Below, in pieces: positions 5,870 to 15,095 of a DNA stretch of 15,639 nt. Origin of the DNA: Kerstersia sp052103615 (lineage in GTDB: Bacteria > Pseudomonadota > Gammaproteobacteria > Burkholderiales > Burkholderiaceae_B); contig NZ_JBQEKA010000074.1 in NCBI RefSeq assembly GCF_052103615.1, positions 1-15,639 of the forward strand, given 5' to 3'. Within the stretch, counting starts at the first letter, position 1. Every line of letters starts with the position of its first letter. Both the position numbers and the translations under genes were made by a program. The notes under the pieces were generated by a model. It did no database searches. It was not told the origin of the DNA and worked only from the letters and a program-made list of their open reading frames with translations.

Positions 5870-6315
5870 TCAGGACTTCCCGATCAGCAAAGAAAGCAGG
5901 CCGGCAGCGATCAGCGGCCCGACCGGCACGCCCCGGAAGAAGGCTACGCCGATCAGGGTGCCCATCAGCAGGCCCGCGACGATCTGGGGGCTGTTGCCCA
6001 TCAGAACGACACCGCGTCCGCCTAGCCAGGCCACGCCGATACCCACCAGCACAGCCAGGAAGGAGCGCCATTCCACGAAGGAATTCAGCAGGTCACTGAC
6101 GCTGATNNNNNNNNNNGCGTCATCACCCCAACCATCAGGATGATGATGCCCACGCTGAGGCCATACTTCTGCACCCAGGGAAAGTGCGCCTGCAGCGGTG
6201 TCAGCCGGACGAATAGCAAGACCAGCATGGCGATGGAGACCGCCATGTTGTGGCTGACGTAGCCCAGTATGGCAAACACCAGCAACAAGAGAATCGTTGG
6301 ATCCGCCCAGCTCAT
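5870..6315 (-). CDS. yeaL: DUF441/YeaL-family small inner-membrane protein (interrupted by N gap)
   Basis: Small polytopic membrane protein of the DUF441 (YeaL) family; function unknown, expected size about 150 residues with four membrane segments. The N-terminal part runs from ATG 6315 (MSWADPTILLLLVFAILGYV, then SHNMAVSIAMLVLL and FPWVQKYGLSVGIIILMVG). The C-terminal part contains WLGGRGVVLMGNSPQIVAGL, GTLIGVAFFRGVPVGPLIAAG and ends LLIGKS. Ten N at 6107-6116 separate them, and with exactly ten bases the halves are out of frame. Continuity requires a gap length of 3n+2; 17 bp would restore the usual P-x-A-S-G loop. Sixteen bp separate its ATG from the rpoD stop, so it is probably the last gene of the rpsU-dnaG-rpoD transcript. 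Confidence 0.85.
6107..6116. other. Assembly gap (10 N)
   Basis: Ten undefined bases inside the DUF441 gene. The reading frames on both sides show that the true length is not ten, so this is a placeholder, not a measured gap. Confidence 0.95.
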
Positions 6316-6331
6316 CGCAGGAAAGCTCCCA

Positions 6332-8616
<2,285 letters not shown>

Positions 8617-8620
<4 letters not shown>

Positions 8621-8829
8621 AATGGTTTCCGTAGCGAAGTTGCCGCCACAAAACGGGAGGGCTGTCTGATTCTGCTGACAGCCCAAACATTGAACAGGAC
8701 GAAAAAGAGCGAGAACAACTCGGCATCAAGCGCCGAAAAGCCGGGAGCAGCAAAGCCTCCGGCATCAGGCGGGTTAAGACCCGCAGCATCATCCGACCGC
8801 ACCACCGAGAAAAGGTTCGGGGCAGACAT
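8617..8829 (-). CDS. Possible 70-aa leader ORF overlapping the rpoD start
   Basis: Speculative. In the dnaG-rpoD gap an ATG at 8829 is preceded by AGGGG six bases upstream. The frame (MSAPNLFSVVRSDDAAGLNP...) stays open for 70 codons and its TGA overlaps the rpoD ATG as ATGA. That geometry would permit translational coupling. The peptide shows no recognisable family and codon usage is only moderately like the neighbouring genes, so it may be a chance frame. Confidence 0.25.
8659..8684 (-). other. Hairpin in the rpoD leader
   Basis: On the minus strand GGGCTGTC (8684-8677) pairs perfectly with GACAGCCC (8666-8659) over a 10-nt loop, followed by TCCCGTTTTG. It lies 38 bp before the rpoD ATG. 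The weak T-run suggests a partial terminator/attenuator, or an RNA-processing hairpin like those known between dnaG and rpoD in E. coli. Confidence 0.5.
8769..8784 (-). other. Small hairpin in the dnaG-rpoD gap
   Basis: GCGGGT and ACCCGC pair perfectly (6 bp) around a four-base loop, without a T-run. Together with the hairpin at 8659-8684 it gives the rpoD leader RNA noticeable structure. No convincing internal rpoD promoter was found in this gap. Confidence 0.35.
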
Positions 8830-8870
8830 CGCAAACCCCTGAATCTTAACTTATTTGCGGGAACACTACA

Positions 8871-10967
8871 CTAAGCGTTCCCCAAGCCTCTCAGCCGGCG
8901 TGTCAGATCCTGGTATAAATTTTTTGATTCCTCATCGGTCAAGCCGGACGCCACCAAGGCATCCAGTTCAAGCTTCAGCGCATCACGTTCGACATTGCGC
9001 AATCCCCCTTCCCACTCCAGTTGCGGGTCGGGCAATTCTTCGCTGCCAAGCACGTCACGCGACAAGTCATGGAGGATGCCAGCCAGTTCGGATTCGGAAG
9101 GCACAGCTTCCATCATGGCGCCTATATGCCTTGCGCCCGAATCCTGCAAAAGGGTCACCAGCTCCCTGACCATACGCATATGGGGGCTACTATCCAAAAC
9201 TTCAAGCTGCTGATCACCCATTTCATCAACCAGGCCTGGGTGACTGACCAGCAAACGCAGCAATTTGCGCGGCAGGCTCGCGACCTGCTGGCCGCCGCTC
9301 AAAGGCGGCACACCGCCGCGGCCTTCATTCCAGCGTCCGCTGCCCTTGCGCCCTTTCTGGCCGCCGCCGTCCCGGCCATTGCCGTTCCACTGCCGGCGGC
9401 CGGCCGTGCGGCCCCCGTCACGCCCTGCCTGTGACGGATAGGAGGCGGTCTGCTGTTCCGGCGGCCAATACCCCCCTTCGGGGTCCAGGCCGCCCTGAAA
9501 GCCGATATCTTCAGGGAGCATGTCATCCGGCGCCACCATCCATGGCGGCGGGCCGTCAGACGGCATAGGCAGGCCAGCGTGGCCCATGCCCTGCCCGGCC
9601 CCAGCTGGCCGCTCGGTACCGCCAGTTGCCGCAGCCGGGACTTGGGCAAAAGCCTGGCGGCCAGGGGCCTGAGCTTCGCCGGCGCGAAACATGGCATGCA
9701 GTTCTTCAGGCGTCAGCCGCACTTGCCGCGCAAATTCGTTGTGCAGCTGGATTTTCAGCGCGCACTCGGGAATTTCCGCAAACAGCGGCCGCGCTTCATG
9801 AATGCACGCGGCACGGCCTTCGACTTCCTCAAGCGCATGGCGCGTAGCCAGTTCGTCCAGCAAGAAACGCGAGAGCGGCTGGGCTTCCGACAACGTGGCG
9901 CGAAAGGCTTCCGCGCCAAAAGCGCGCACATAGGAATCCGGGTCGTGCTCTTCCGGCAGGAACAGAAAGCGGATGGAGATATCATCGCGCAGCAGCGCCA
10001 GGCAAGTATTGAGCGCCCGCCAGGCGGCACGCCGCCCCGCCTTGTCCCCATCGAAGGAGAAGACCACGTTTTCACTGGCGCGCAATAACTTCTGCACATG
10101 CTGCGGCGTTGTCGCCGTGCCCAGCGTCGCCACGGCGTGTTCCACGCCCAGCTGCGCCAGGCCGACCACGTCCATATAACCTTCGACGACCAGCACCTGC
10201 CCTGCCGCACGAATGGCCTGGCGCGCTTCCCACAACCCGTAAAGTTCCTGCCCCTTGGAAAACAGCGGCGTTTCCGGAGAGTTCAGGTATTTCGGTTCGC
10301 CCTTGCCGATAATGCGGCCGCCGAACCCGATCAGGGCTCCGCGCGCATTGCGGATGGGAAAGGTCACACGCTCGCGAAAGCGGTCGTAACGCCGGGCATC
10401 TTCTGCTTCCACGACAAGGCCGACCTCCACCAGAATGGGGTCGTCGTAGCGCTCAAAGACGTTGGCCAGGCCCCGGCGGTCGTCACCCGTCCAGCCCAGG
10501 CCGTAACGTTTGGCGATTTCGCCCGTCAAGCCCCGGCCCTGCAGGTAACGGCGCGCCTGCGCCGACTGCCGCAATTGCGACAGATAGTATTCCTGTGCCT
10601 TCTCCAGTGCCTGCGTATGCCGCGATACCTCTTCCTTGCGCCTGGCAGCCTCGGCCTGCTGGCGCGGGCTGCGCGGCTCTTCCGGCACGTTCATGCCTGC
10701 CGAAGCGGCAAGCGAACGCACGGCTTCCGGAAAACTGGCCCCGGTGTGCTCCATCAGGAAGGTAACCGCGCTGCCATGCGCTCCGCAACCAAAGCAGTGG
10801 TAGAACTGTTTGGTGGGGCTGACAGTAAAGGAAGGGGATTTTTCGTTATGGAAGGGGCAGAGACCTAAAAGGTTCGCCCCACCCTTGCGCAGCTGCACAT
10901 AACGCCCGACGACATCCGTAATATCGACCCGGGCGAGAAGTTCCTGGATGAAAGAATCAGGAATCAC
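8871..10967 (-). CDS. dnaG: DNA primase DnaG
   Basis: 698-residue primase that makes RNA primers at the replication fork with DnaB helicase. Order: CHC2 zinc-binding domain with Cys37, His40, Cys58 and Cys61 (CPFH..HCFGC); RNA-polymerase core with basic groove FPIRNARGALIGFGGRII; TOPRIM with Glu262 (VVEGYMD), Asp306/Asp308 (FSFDGDKAG) and DPD near 342-344; a Gly/Pro/Arg-rich, probably disordered linker (about 429-563); and the C-terminal helicase-binding domain beginning LPRKLLRLLVSHPGLV. E. coli DnaG is 581 residues; the excess is mainly this linker. The start is GTG at 10967 (MIPDSFIQELLARVDITDVV), 12 bp after the rpsU stop, with only a weak GTGAG upstream. Weak start signals fit the low primase level needed in this operon. 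Confidence 0.97.
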   Translation of the reverse strand: MIPDSFIQELLARVDITDVVGRYVQLRKGGANLLGLCPFHNEKSPSFTVSPTKQFYHCFGCGAHGSAVTFLMEHTGASFPEAVRSLAASAGMNVPEEPRSPRQQAEAARRKEEVSRHTQALEKAQEYYLSQLRQSAQARRYLQGRGLTGEIAKRYGLGWTGDDRRGLANVFERYDDPILVEVGLVVEAEDARRYDRFRERVTFPIRNARGALIGFGGRIIGKGEPKYLNSPETPLFSKGQELYGLWEARQAIRAAGQVLVVEGYMDVVGLAQLGVEHAVATLGTATTPQHVQKLLRASENVVFSFDGDKAGRRAAWRALNTCLALLRDDISIRFLFLPEEHDPDSYVRAFGAEAFRATLSEAQPLSRFLLDELATRHALEEVEGRAACIHEARPLFAEIPECALKIQLHNEFARQVRLTPEELHAMFRAGEAQAPGRQAFAQVPAAATGGTERPAGAGQGMGHAGLPMPSDGPPPWMVAPDDMLPEDIGFQGGLDPEGGYWPPEQQTASYPSQAGRDGGRTAGRRQWNGNGRDGGGQKGRKGSGRWNEGRGGVPPLSGGQQVASLPRKLLRLLVSHPGLVDEMGDQQLEVLDSSPHMRMVRELVTLLQDSGARHIGAMMEAVPSESELAGILHDLSRDVLGSEELPDPQLEWEGGLRNVERDALKLELDALVASGLTDEESKNLYQDLTRRLRGLGNA

Positions 10968-10979
10968 TCACTGAACAGA

Positions 10980-11192
10980 TCAGTAGAGGCGCGGAGGCAG
11001 TTGTTGGCTGCGGATACGCTTGTAATGACGCTTCACGGCGGCAGCATGCTTGCGCTTGCGCTCAGCGGTGGGCTTTTCGTAGAACTCGCGCGAACGCAGT
11101 TCGGTCAGCAGACCCGTCTTTTCGATGGTGCGCTTGAAGCGGCGCAGAGCGGCTTCAAACGGCTCGTTTTCTTTCAGGCGAACAATAGGCAT
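10980..11192 (-). CDS. rpsU: 30S ribosomal protein bS21
   Basis: 70-residue basic ribosomal protein of the small-subunit platform, near the anti-Shine-Dalgarno helix. The sequence MPIVRLKENEPFEAALRRFK and the Arg/Lys-rich C-terminus (KRHYKRIRSQQLPPRLY) match bS21 at full length. It is the first gene of the rpsU-dnaG-rpoD operon. The ATG at 11192 starts the conserved MP, yet the bases just upstream (GCGTAATAGAATTC) contain no recognisable Shine-Dalgarno sequence. An in-frame upstream extension exists but resembles nothing in bS21 and crosses the promoter, so it is rejected. Confidence 0.97.
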   Translation of the reverse strand: MPIVRLKENEPFEAALRRFKRTIEKTGLLTELRSREFYEKPTAERKRKHAAAVKRHYKRIRSQQLPPRLY

Positions 11193-11248
11193 GAATTCTA
11201 TTACGCAGTTAAAAAATGGATGGAATGAGGTGCATACTGAATCGTCGG

Positions 11249-11276
11249 ATTCTATCACGTTACGCCGCAGAATCAA
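11249..11276 (-). promoter_or_regulatory. Sigma-70 promoter of the rpsU-dnaG-rpoD operon
   Basis: On the minus strand, -35 TTGATT (11276-11271) and -10 TAGAAT (11254-11249) are spaced 16 bp. The predicted start lies near 11241, giving a 5' leader of about 50 nt before rpsU. Confidence 0.6.
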
Positions 11277-11383
11277 AACCCGGACTGTTGCCTGAGCGCC
11301 AAGCGCCTGCCTTGTAACGGTCCGAACCCGCTTGCGCCCGGCGCCGCTTCGTCCCGTTATACCGCATGCCGGGCGGCGCAACA

Positions 11384-11403
11384 CTGCCAGCGGCCGCTGG
11401 CAG
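11384..11403. promoter_or_regulatory. Perfect 20-bp palindrome between divergent transcription units
   Basis: CTGCCAGCGGCCGCTGGCAG is its own reverse complement. It lies about 110 bp upstream of the rpsU promoter -35 box and 151 bp upstream of the protease start at 11555. The lack of a T-run on either side makes a terminator unlikely; a dimeric repressor or activator site, or a REP-like element, is possible. Confidence 0.4.
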
Positions 11404-11507
11404 CGGCCAGGGCAGCCCACACAAAATGACACAAGTGTGACTTCAAAAACAATCAATCTCTCACAACTCGGCCCTCGTCCAGACAGGCGCCCCGCCATGG
11501 GAATGCC

Positions 11508-11513
11508 TATACT
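11508..11513 (+). promoter_or_regulatory. Candidate -10 box for the protease operon
   Basis: TATACT at 11508-11513 is a good -10 hexamer 41 bp before the preferred ATG at 11555. I find no convincing -35 at 16-18 bp, so it is only a candidate; an activator-dependent promoter would look like this. Confidence 0.3.
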
Positions 11514-11554
11514 TCAGCCTGTTGTCTTACCTTCCCCCGCGTTTCCGCTCAAGC

Positions 11555-14500
11555 ATGCCCCCTAACAAGCCCCTGACTTTCCTGGACGTCCTGAAATTAT
11601 CCAAAATCACTGCGCTGCGCCATGGCCTCATGCGCATCAATATGGATATCATCAGTGAAACCTTGAAAACCTACGTCGATACCACTGAGATTTCCGACGA
11701 TACCGCAAGAAAGCTGGGCCTGGACCCTCAGGACAAGCAAGCGCCCAAGCGCAAGGATGGCAGTCAGCGCCTGGCGGAATATCCTGCCAAGCCGTCTGTG
11801 ACGCTGACCTCGGACGTCACGACACTGCGCCAGGAATACGGCGCGTCACCCGTGTCCGGCCTGTTCCTGCCCGAGATGGAAGCCCATCCCGTCCCCCAGA
11901 CCGCGGCGGAAGACATCACCAACGATGAACCCATGCCGCCGGCCGCTCCCGGCGATTGCACCGATAATGCCTCGGCGCATCGCGCCGCCGGTCAAGGCAC
12001 CGCCGCGGCCCATGGCCGCGACATCAGCTTGCAGGAATGCCTGGTGCTGGCCGAACAGGTCGCCAAAGCCGGAGGCAAGGCAAGCATTACACCCGGCGTC
12101 CTGCGTGAAGCCTTGGCGCTATATATAGACACCAGCGCCCTGGGCCTGCATCAGGCCGCGCTGCTGGGCATTACCGCCAACCCTGCCGCACGCAATGATG
12201 GCCTGCATTACCTCCCTGAAGGACAGACCGGCGTCGAACTGCCAGTTGCCAAAGAGGTGACAGCACTGCTCGAACAATTCAAGGACGAGCCTCTGCCGCT
12301 GCGGCTCCCCGGCCTGGTCACGCCCGCAGGCACGACCAAGGCCAGCGATACCAGCAACAAGCAGGACCGCAGCAACCACCCTGGGCGCAGCAGCGCCGGC
12401 GAAGCCCCTCAGGCCAGCGGCGAGCCATCCGCCCAGGCCACCGAGGCCGAAGAAGCCCTCAGCCGCACCGAGCGCGTTCCCGCCGTCCTGAAGCAGGTGG
12501 ATGAACAACTGCAAGCGTTGGGTGCCGCCGTCATCGGCCAGCCTGCCGCGCTGGCGCGCCTGCGCACGGAATTGCTGGCGCGCGCGCTGAAACTGAACGC
12601 CCCGGGCAAACCGCGCCTGCTGGTGTGCGTCGGCCCGGCGGGCACTGGAAAATCCCTGCTGGCGCGCAAACTGGCCGATGCCAGCGAAGGCAAAAGCCTG
12701 GTGCTCAATATGGCCAGTTTCCAGAGCCACAATGAAGGCTTCGGCCTGACGGGCTTGCGCGAAGGCTATAGCAATGCAGGCCCGGGCCGGCTCACCGGCT
12801 TCGTGCGCCGCCATCCGCGCGCGGTGGTGGTTTTCGATGATGTGGACCGCGCCCACCCCAATGTGCAGAACATCCTGGCCAATCTTCTCAGTGACGGCTA
12901 TCTCGAAGACGAGTATGGCTTCGGCAATGAGAAAGAACGCTCCCGCGCCGAAAGCCGACGCGTTTCCTTTCAGTCCGCACAGCTGATTTTCACCCTGCGC
13001 CCCAGTCCGCAACTGGCCGAAGACAGCAGCCTGTCCACTCTGATACGGGAAAATCCGGCCAGGGCTGCCGGCCTGCTGGCGGAAGATATGCTGGCCCGCC
13101 GGGAAAGCGAAGACAGCCAGGACACCAGCAGCGAAAACGGCAAGATCACGTCGTATCTGGCGGGCTATCTTTCCAATGCCACGCTACTGCCATTTGCCGA
13201 GCTGACGATCGCTTCCCTGACGGGCATTACCCGCAAAGCCTTGGCTGATTTCGCCGAGCTCTTCAGCAAGCAGGCCATTCCGGTAGAGTTCGAAAACCTC
13301 GACCTGACAGCCACCATCATCACCCTGTCTTTTGGCCCGGATATCGCCCCGCTGGAACTCTCAGAGGCGGGCACCCACTGGCTGACGGAAGCCTGCTTCG
13401 CCGACACCGCCAGCCACAGCCAACTGCCGGAACGCGTCAAGGTCAGCGTGAGCCAGGCCGCCCTTGACTGGTTCGCCGGCCGCGACCTGGATGCCCTGCA
13501 CCGCAGCCTATTCCGGCGCCGTGAAGTCCTGCGCTATGAACTCCGTCCGCAGCACCAGGAGGGCGAACTGCAACTGGTGATAGATTCCGTGCGCCTGGAA
13601 CGGATACAGGGCCGCAAGGATTACGGCGCCGATGACGGCTTTGCCGTCGAAATGCCTGACTTGCGCTTCAGCGACATCAAAGGCCACACCCGGGCCAAAG
13701 AAAGGCTGCAACAGATCATCCAGCTGCTGGCCGTCCGCGCCGATGAAGCTGCCAGCGCGGATGCCGCCCAAGCGCCGCCCCCGAAAGGGATGTTGCTGTA
13801 CGGCCGCCCCGGCACTGGCAAGACCATGCTGGCCAAAGCGCTGGCGGCAGAGGCCGGCGTGCCCTTTATTTCCGTGGCCGGGCCGCAGCTTTTCAATCCA
13901 GGGCTGACCCGCTCCATTTTCCGCCGCGCCAGACGCTATGCCCCCAGCATCGTTTTCATCGACGAAATCGACGCGCTGGGCATACGCGGCATGCGCGGCA
14001 TAGAACCGGCGATCAACCAATTGCTGGCGGAAATCGACGGCTTCGGCTCGCACACTGAGTATCCGGTGTTCATTGTGGCCGCCACCAACTTCCTGGCCAA
14101 TGTCGATCCGGCGCTGCTGCGCTCCGGGCGCCTGGACCTGCTGATGGAAGTCCCGCTGCTGGATCGCGAAGCCCGCCGCCATTTCATCGACACCCGCCTG
14201 TGCGCCCTGCCCCGCTCGCAGCCGCCAGCCAGCGACGCCTGGAATCTGGACGCGCTCGTGGCCATGACAGCCGGCATGAGCGGCGCCGACTTCGAAAAAG
14301 TCCACCGCGAGCTGCTGCTGGCCCTGCGGCAAAACCGGCAGGAGCATGTCAGCTATGAGCAGCTGCTGGAACAGATCAACACAGTGAAATACGGCGAACG
14401 CAGTCGCCGCAAGCCCTTGCAGGAATACCTCTCGGCCGTGGCCCACCACGAAGCCGGGCACGCGGTGCTGGCGGCCTTGCTGCGCCCGGAACACCCACTG

Positions 14501-15007
14501 GAACAAGTCACCATTGCAGGCCGTGGCGATGCGCATGGTTTTGTCGCGCTATCGCGTGACGATGAACATAGCATCCGCCCGATGAACCGCCGCGAAGCCA
14601 TGGACGACCTGTGCATCAAGCTGGCCGGCCGGGTAGCGCAATTGCGGCAATTCCCGGCATCGGAACCTGCCGGCGGCAGCGATAACGGCGCTGCCAGCGA
14701 CCTGGCCAAAGCCAGTGAGCTGGCGTGGCTGGCGATTACCCAATGGGGGCTGGATGATAGTTTCGGCTGGCTCTCGCTGGCCCCCTTCGAGCCCCCCTTG
14801 CCCCCCGCCTGGATGGAGCGCGCGCAAACGCGTGTGGACATCTGGCTGCAAGAGGCGCGGGAGCGCACAGAGATGCTGGTGGAAAACCACTGGCACAGCA
14901 TCAAACAGCTGGCGGAACAATTACTGCAAGAAGAGACCCTGGACGGCCATGCCGTGCTGGCGATCATAGGCGCGCAAGCAAGCGGCGCGGCATCAAAACA
15001 GGATTAG
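11555..15007 (+). CDS. ClpB-like AAA+ / FtsH AAA+-M41 fusion metalloprotease
   Basis: 1150-residue soluble ATP-dependent zinc protease (numbered from ATG 11555). Residues about 9-64 and 158-214 are two diverged copies of one motif (each with L..Y[VI]DT, at 40-43 and 190-193), separated by polar linkers. Residues about 310-690 form a ClpA/ClpB D2-type AAA+ module: Walker A GPAGTGKS (360-367), pore-loop-like GYSNAG (Tyr405), Walker B VVVFDD (Asp428-Asp429, not Asp-Glu). From about 702 comes an FtsH-type AAA+ domain: Walker A GRPGTGKT (750-757), Walker B FIDEID (Asp803, Glu804), paired Arg in RSGR (856, 859). Then an M41 peptidase: HEAGH (His965, Glu966, His969), third zinc ligand Asp1049 (GAASDLAKAS) and an FtsH-like C-terminal helix region. 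No transmembrane segments, unlike FtsH (about 640 residues). ATG 11555 is preferred over a TTG at 11522; neither has a clear ribosome binding site. Followed 88 bp later by a YbjN-like gene. Domain calls are firm; biological role unknown. Confidence 0.85.
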   Translation: MPPNKPLTFLDVLKLSKITALRHGLMRINMDIISETLKTYVDTTEISDDTARKLGLDPQDKQAPKRKDGSQRLAEYPAKPSVTLTSDVTTLRQEYGASPVSGLFLPEMEAHPVPQTAAEDITNDEPMPPAAPGDCTDNASAHRAAGQGTAAAHGRDISLQECLVLAEQVAKAGGKASITPGVLREALALYIDTSALGLHQAALLGITANPAARNDGLHYLPEGQTGVELPVAKEVTALLEQFKDEPLPLRLPGLVTPAGTTKASDTSNKQDRSNHPGRSSAGEAPQASGEPSAQATEAEEALSRTERVPAVLKQVDEQLQALGAAVIGQPAALARLRTELLARALKLNAPGKPRLLVCVGPAGTGKSLLARKLADASEGKSLVLNMASFQSHNEGFGLTGLREGYSNAGPGRLTGFVRRHPRAVVVFDDVDRAHPNVQNILANLLSDGYLEDEYGFGNEKERSRAESRRVSFQSAQLIFTLRPSPQLAEDSSLSTLIRENPARAAGLLAEDMLARRESEDSQDTSSENGKITSYLAGYLSNATLLPFAELTIASLTGITRKALADFAELFSKQAIPVEFENLDLTATIITLSFGPDIAPLELSEAGTHWLTEACFADTASHSQLPERVKVSVSQAALDWFAGRDLDALHRSLFRRREVLRYELRPQHQEGELQLVIDSVRLERIQGRKDYGADDGFAVEMPDLRFSDIKGHTRAKERLQQIIQLLAVRADEAASADAAQAPPPKGMLLYGRPGTGKTMLAKALAAEAGVPFISVAGPQLFNPGLTRSIFRRARRYAPSIVFIDEIDALGIRGMRGIEPAINQLLAEIDGFGSHTEYPVFIVAATNFLANVDPALLRSGRLDLLMEVPLLDREARRHFIDTRLCALPRSQPPASDAWNLDALVAMTAGMSGADFEKVHRELLLALRQNRQEHVSYEQLLEQINTVKYGERSRRKPLQEYLSAVAHHEAGHAVLAALLRPEHPLEQVTIAGRGDAHGFVALSRDDEHSIRPMNRREAMDDLCIKLAGRVAQLRQFPASEPAGGSDNGAASDLAKASELAWLAITQWGLDDSFGWLSLAPFEPPLPPAWMERAQTRVDIWLQEARERTEMLVENHWHSIKQLAEQLLQEETLDGHAVLAIIGAQASGAASKQD

Positions 15008-15095
15008 CCCGCCATTCCTCTCCGGCAGCCTGGCAAGCGACAAACCATACCGCTCAGGCTACCATTCCGTTACCTACATAAGGAGAACCCAACTC

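Noticed and set aside
8621..8686. Longer RpoD beginning at ATG 8686
   Set aside because: The extra 22 residues have no resemblance to sigma factors and the extension runs through the leader hairpin; MTQSK at 8620 is the better start.
10098..10868. Plus-strand open frame antisense to dnaG
   Set aside because: Shadow of conserved primase domains; the translation shows no recognisable family.
11522..11554. TTG start at 11522 for the fusion protease
   Set aside because: It would lie only 9 bp after the candidate -10 box, leaving virtually no leader, and the ATG at 11555 gives a more normal N-terminus. Not strictly excluded.
13508..14536. Minus-strand open frame of 342 codons antisense to the fusion protease
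   Set aside because: Shadow of Walker and protease motifs on the plus strand; composition (His, Gln, Gly, Ala rich) is typical of antisense translation.
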